Part shown: positions 12,515-14,250 of the stretch, one piece after another | How the letters are laid out: the number at the start of each line of letters is the position of its first letter | Numbering within the stretch: position 1 is the first letter of the stretch | Assembly (NCBI GenBank): GCA_937899155.1 | Contig: CALDJM010000026.1 | Coordinates: 1-14,250 of the forward strand | Direction: 5' to 3' | Source: an uncultured bacterium | GTDB lineage: Bacteria; Patescibacteriota; Dojkabacteria; SC72 | DNA length: 14,250 nt | The notes under the pieces: model-generated | Databases searched by the model: none | What the model was told of the DNA's origin: nothing | The model's input: only the letters and a program-made list of their open reading frames with translations | Translations under genes and position numbers: made by a program

Positions 12515-13066
12515 CTACTTTATTTTATCACCTACACTTGATTTAGAACTCTTTCTTCTAACATACTCTCCTTCATATCTTACACCTTTACCTTTATAAG
12601 GTTCAGGCTTTCTACACTCTCTAATCTTTGCTGCAAACTCACCTACTTTCTGCTTGTCAAATCCTTTTACTGTTATTTTTGTTTCTTCTGGTACTTCTAC
12701 TTGAAGACCTTCTGGTGTTACAAGCTTGATTGGATGATTCCAACCTAGACTCATAACTAAGTCTGCACCTTCCATTCTTGCTCTGTAACCAACTCCTACT
12801 AACTCTAATTTCTTCTCGTATCCGTTTTTCACTCCGTACACTGCATTTGCAATCAACATTCTATATGTACCGTGATCTGATTTAGCCTGTTTATCTTCTT
12901 TTATTCTTTTGATATTGATTACTCCTTCTTTGCTTTCTATCTCTAAACTTTCAGGAAGATTAATTTTCATTTCTCCCTTTGGTCCAGTTACAGTAATCTC
13001 TCTATCATTTACTGATACTTCTACTCCTTCTTCTATTTTGATCTCTGTTAATCCTATTCTAGACAT
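12515..13066 (-). CDS. rplF: 50S ribosomal protein L6
   Basis: 183 residues from ATG 13066 (MSRIGLTEIKIEEGVEVSV). An earlier TTG at 13078 would overlap rpsH and add four residues not found in the family. Two repeated alpha/beta domains are seen: the first around VTGPKGEMKINLPESLEI, the second around KLELVGVGYRARMEG, with GFDKQKVGEFAAKIRECRKP and EPYKGKGVRY near the end. L6 lies by the sarcin-ricin loop and contacts the GTPase factors. It begins five bases after the rpsH stop. Confidence 0.97.
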   Translation of the reverse strand: MSRIGLTEIKIEEGVEVSVNDREITVTGPKGEMKINLPESLEIESKEGVINIKRIKEDKQAKSDHGTYRMLIANAVYGVKNGYEKKLELVGVGYRARMEGADLVMSLGWNHPIKLVTPEGLQVEVPEETKITVKGFDKQKVGEFAAKIRECRKPEPYKGKGVRYEGEYVRRKSSKSSVGDKIK

Positions 13067-13071
13067 AATAA

Positions 13072-13449
13072 TTACCAAATTTTACATATAAATTCACCAC
13101 CTAAGTCCTGCCCTTTTGCAGCAGACCCTGTCATTACACCTTTTGATGTACTGATAATGGAGATTCCTCTACCATTCATAATAGGTACTATCTCTTTCTT
13201 TGTTACATATATTCTTTGACCAGACTTGCTAACTTTCTGTAATCTCGTAATTACTGGCTCTTTTTCGTTATATGCAAGCTTTACAATAATATCTTTATCA
13301 TTGACGGTATATTCATCAATCATACCTTCTTCTTTTACAACTTTAAGAATAGATTCATTCATCTTTGTATTGATGACTGAAACCTCATCTTTTCTTCTCA
13401 TTATTGCATTTTGTATTCTTGTTAGCATATCTGCTACTAAGTCGTTCAT
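13072..13449 (-). CDS. rpsH: 30S ribosomal protein S8
   Basis: 125 residues. NDLVADMLTRIQNAIMRRKD at the N-terminus and the C-terminal NGRGISIISTSKGVMTGSAA with GGEFICKIW are the S8 signature. S8 binds the central domain of 16S rRNA and in E. coli represses the spc operon by binding the L5 message; no such mimic could be established here. It ends in TGG TAA, confirming TGG as the Trp codon. It is spaced 17 bp from rpsN and five from rplF. Confidence 0.97.
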   Translation of the reverse strand: MNDLVADMLTRIQNAIMRRKDEVSVINTKMNESILKVVKEEGMIDEYTVNDKDIIVKLAYNEKEPVITRLQKVSKSGQRIYVTKKEIVPIMNGRGISIISTSKGVMTGSAAKGQDLGGEFICKIW

Positions 13450-13466
13450 TTTTTTATATTCTTAAA

Positions 13467-13661
13467 TTACCAAATAGATTTTTTAACTCCTGGGATTTTA
13501 CCCTCACTAGCTAATTTTTTAAAGCAAATTCTACAAAGTCCGTAATGTCTGATGTATCCTCTTGCTCTACCACAAACCTTACATCTATTGTAGACCCTGC
13601 TACTGTATTTAGATTTATTCTTTAATGCTTTTGCTTTGTATTCTTTAGCGGCTGTTGACAT
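13467..13661 (-). CDS. rpsN: 30S ribosomal protein S14, zinc-binding type
   Basis: 64 residues, the short zinc (type Z) form. The ribbon is complete: RCKVCGRARGYIRHYGLCRI with C27, C30, C43 and C46. The end, GKIPGVKKSIW, is invariant in the family. S14 binds 16S rRNA in the head of the small subunit. Its ATG (13661) lies inside the end of rplE, a 17-bp overlap; no later Met exists, so the overlap is accepted and suggests translational coupling. Confidence 0.96.
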   Translation of the reverse strand: MSTAAKEYKAKALKNKSKYSSRVYNRCKVCGRARGYIRHYGLCRICFKKLASEGKIPGVKKSIW

Positions 13662-14199
13662 TCTTTATGAAAGGGAAACCAAATTTATCTAAAAGAGCTT
13701 TTCCATCTTTGTCATTTACTGATGTTGTAACAATTACAACCTGTAAACTTCTAATTTTTGTTACATTGTTAGGATCTATTTCTACAAAAACTGTATGATC
13801 TTCAATTCCAAGAGAGAAGTTTCCTGCTCCATCAAAAGATTTAGGGTTTAAACCTCTGAAGTCTTTTGTTCTTGGTAGTACAATATTTATCAATTTGTCA
13901 AAAAACTGCCACATCCTATCACCTCTTAATGTTACAGATACTCCTACATCCATCCCTTCTCTAATCTTAAAAGATGAAATTGCTTTCTTTGCTTTATTTA
14001 CAACTGGTTTTTGTCCAGAAATTTTTGTAAGCATTTCAACAATTTCTTCTAATGCTGCCTTGTTTTCAACTGCTTCTCCTGCACCAACATTTATAATAAT
14101 CTTCTTGAGTGTTGGTACTTCCATTGCATTTGAGTACTCCTGTTCTTTCATTAACTCTCCTGCTATTCTTTTTTTGTATTCTTCTTGTAATCTGTTCAT
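13645..14199 (-). CDS. rplE: 50S ribosomal protein L5
   Basis: 184 residues, normal length. EVPTLKKIIINVGAGEAVEN, PVVNKAKKAISSFKIREGMD, VTLRGDRMWQFFDKLI, PRTKDFRGLNPKSFDGAGN and SLGIEDHTVFVEID follow the L5 pattern. L5 binds 5S rRNA and forms the bridge to S13, which is broken in this window. It starts two bases after the preceding stop and overlaps rpsN by 17 bp. Confidence 0.97.
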   Translation of the reverse strand: MNRLQEEYKKRIAGELMKEQEYSNAMEVPTLKKIIINVGAGEAVENKAALEEIVEMLTKISGQKPVVNKAKKAISSFKIREGMDVGVSVTLRGDRMWQFFDKLINIVLPRTKDFRGLNPKSFDGAGNFSLGIEDHTVFVEIDPNNVTKIRSLQVVIVTTSVNDKDGKALLDKFGFPFIKNVNSR

Positions 14200-14201
14200 T
14201 T

Positions 14202-14250
14202 TTATTTTTTACTTGTTTTTGTTACTTTCTTTTCTTCTTTTTTATCTTCT
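14202..14250 (-). CDS. rplX: Probable 50S ribosomal protein L24, C-terminal tail only
   Basis: Only the last 15 codons are in the window: EDKKEEKKVTKTSKK then TAA at 14204-14202, two bases before the rplE ATG. The tail is too short and low in complexity to identify by sequence; the call rests on the conserved order L14-L24-L5-S14. The Lys/Glu tail is like those on S5 and L17 here. Confidence 0.55.
   Translation of the reverse strand, partial: EDKKEEKKVTKTSKK

Noticed and set aside
13067..13078. TTG start of rplF
   Set aside because: It would overlap the end of rpsH and add four residues not typical of L6; ATG 13066 fits.
1..14250. CRISPR arrays, tRNA genes, toxin-antitoxin pairs or a novel defence cluster
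   Set aside because: No regularly spaced repeats, no tRNA-like cloverleaf and no pair of small accessory genes was seen; almost all the sequence is taken up by housekeeping genes.

Overview
The window is AT-rich bacterial DNA dominated by the spc/alpha ribosomal gene cluster on the minus strand. Read in transcription order (high to low coordinates) it runs: tail of a gene in the L24 position, L5, S14, S8, L6, L18, S5, L15, SecY, then a transposase insertion, adenylate kinase, an alpha/beta hydrolase, IF-1, L36, S13 (broken), S11, S4, RpoA, L17, L13 and S9. L30 (rpmD) is missing between S5 and L15, whose codons overlap by one base. Genes are small and tightly packed, and no start codon I checked has a Shine-Dalgarno sequence. 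S14 and L36 are zinc-ribbon forms, and S4 lacks its zinc cysteines. This fits a candidate phyla radiation (Patescibacteria) genome; the phylum within it cannot be fixed by eye. TAA, TAG and TGA all act as stops (adk and the hydrolase end in TGA), so UGA is not reassigned as in Gracilibacteria, SR1 or mycoplasmas.

The left part (1-3551) is accessory to the cluster. A partial queA (minus) and fmt (plus) diverge from a 29-bp gap that holds overlapping promoters. fmt converges on an unrecognised 173-aa gene; both reading frames end inside a 50-bp perfect palindrome. Next comes rnpB, the RNase P RNA, with a clear promoter, a 10-bp P1 helix and a T8 run, but apparently without the P15-P18 region. 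A two-segment DUF4349 membrane protein and a 34-aa single-segment membrane protein separate rnpB from rpsI.

The ribosomal cluster is split by two intrusions. A REP-type (Y1/HUH) transposase gene, framed by 28-bp imperfect inverted repeats, sits on the opposite strand between secY and adk. The hydrolase occupies the place where methionine aminopeptidase (map) is found in many bacteria. A near-consensus promoter (TTGAAA, 17 bp, TATAAT with a TGG extension) starts a second transcription unit at infA, whose predicted mRNA begins with a small hairpin.

The most notable anomalies are: rpsM, in which 14 N-terminal codons are followed by an in-frame TAA and about 29 conserved residues are missing; the reduced RNase P RNA; the perfect palindrome between convergent genes; the flanked transposase inside an essential operon; and -10 boxes that repeatedly lie within a few bases of start codons. 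I found no strong evidence for a wholly new multi-gene system.
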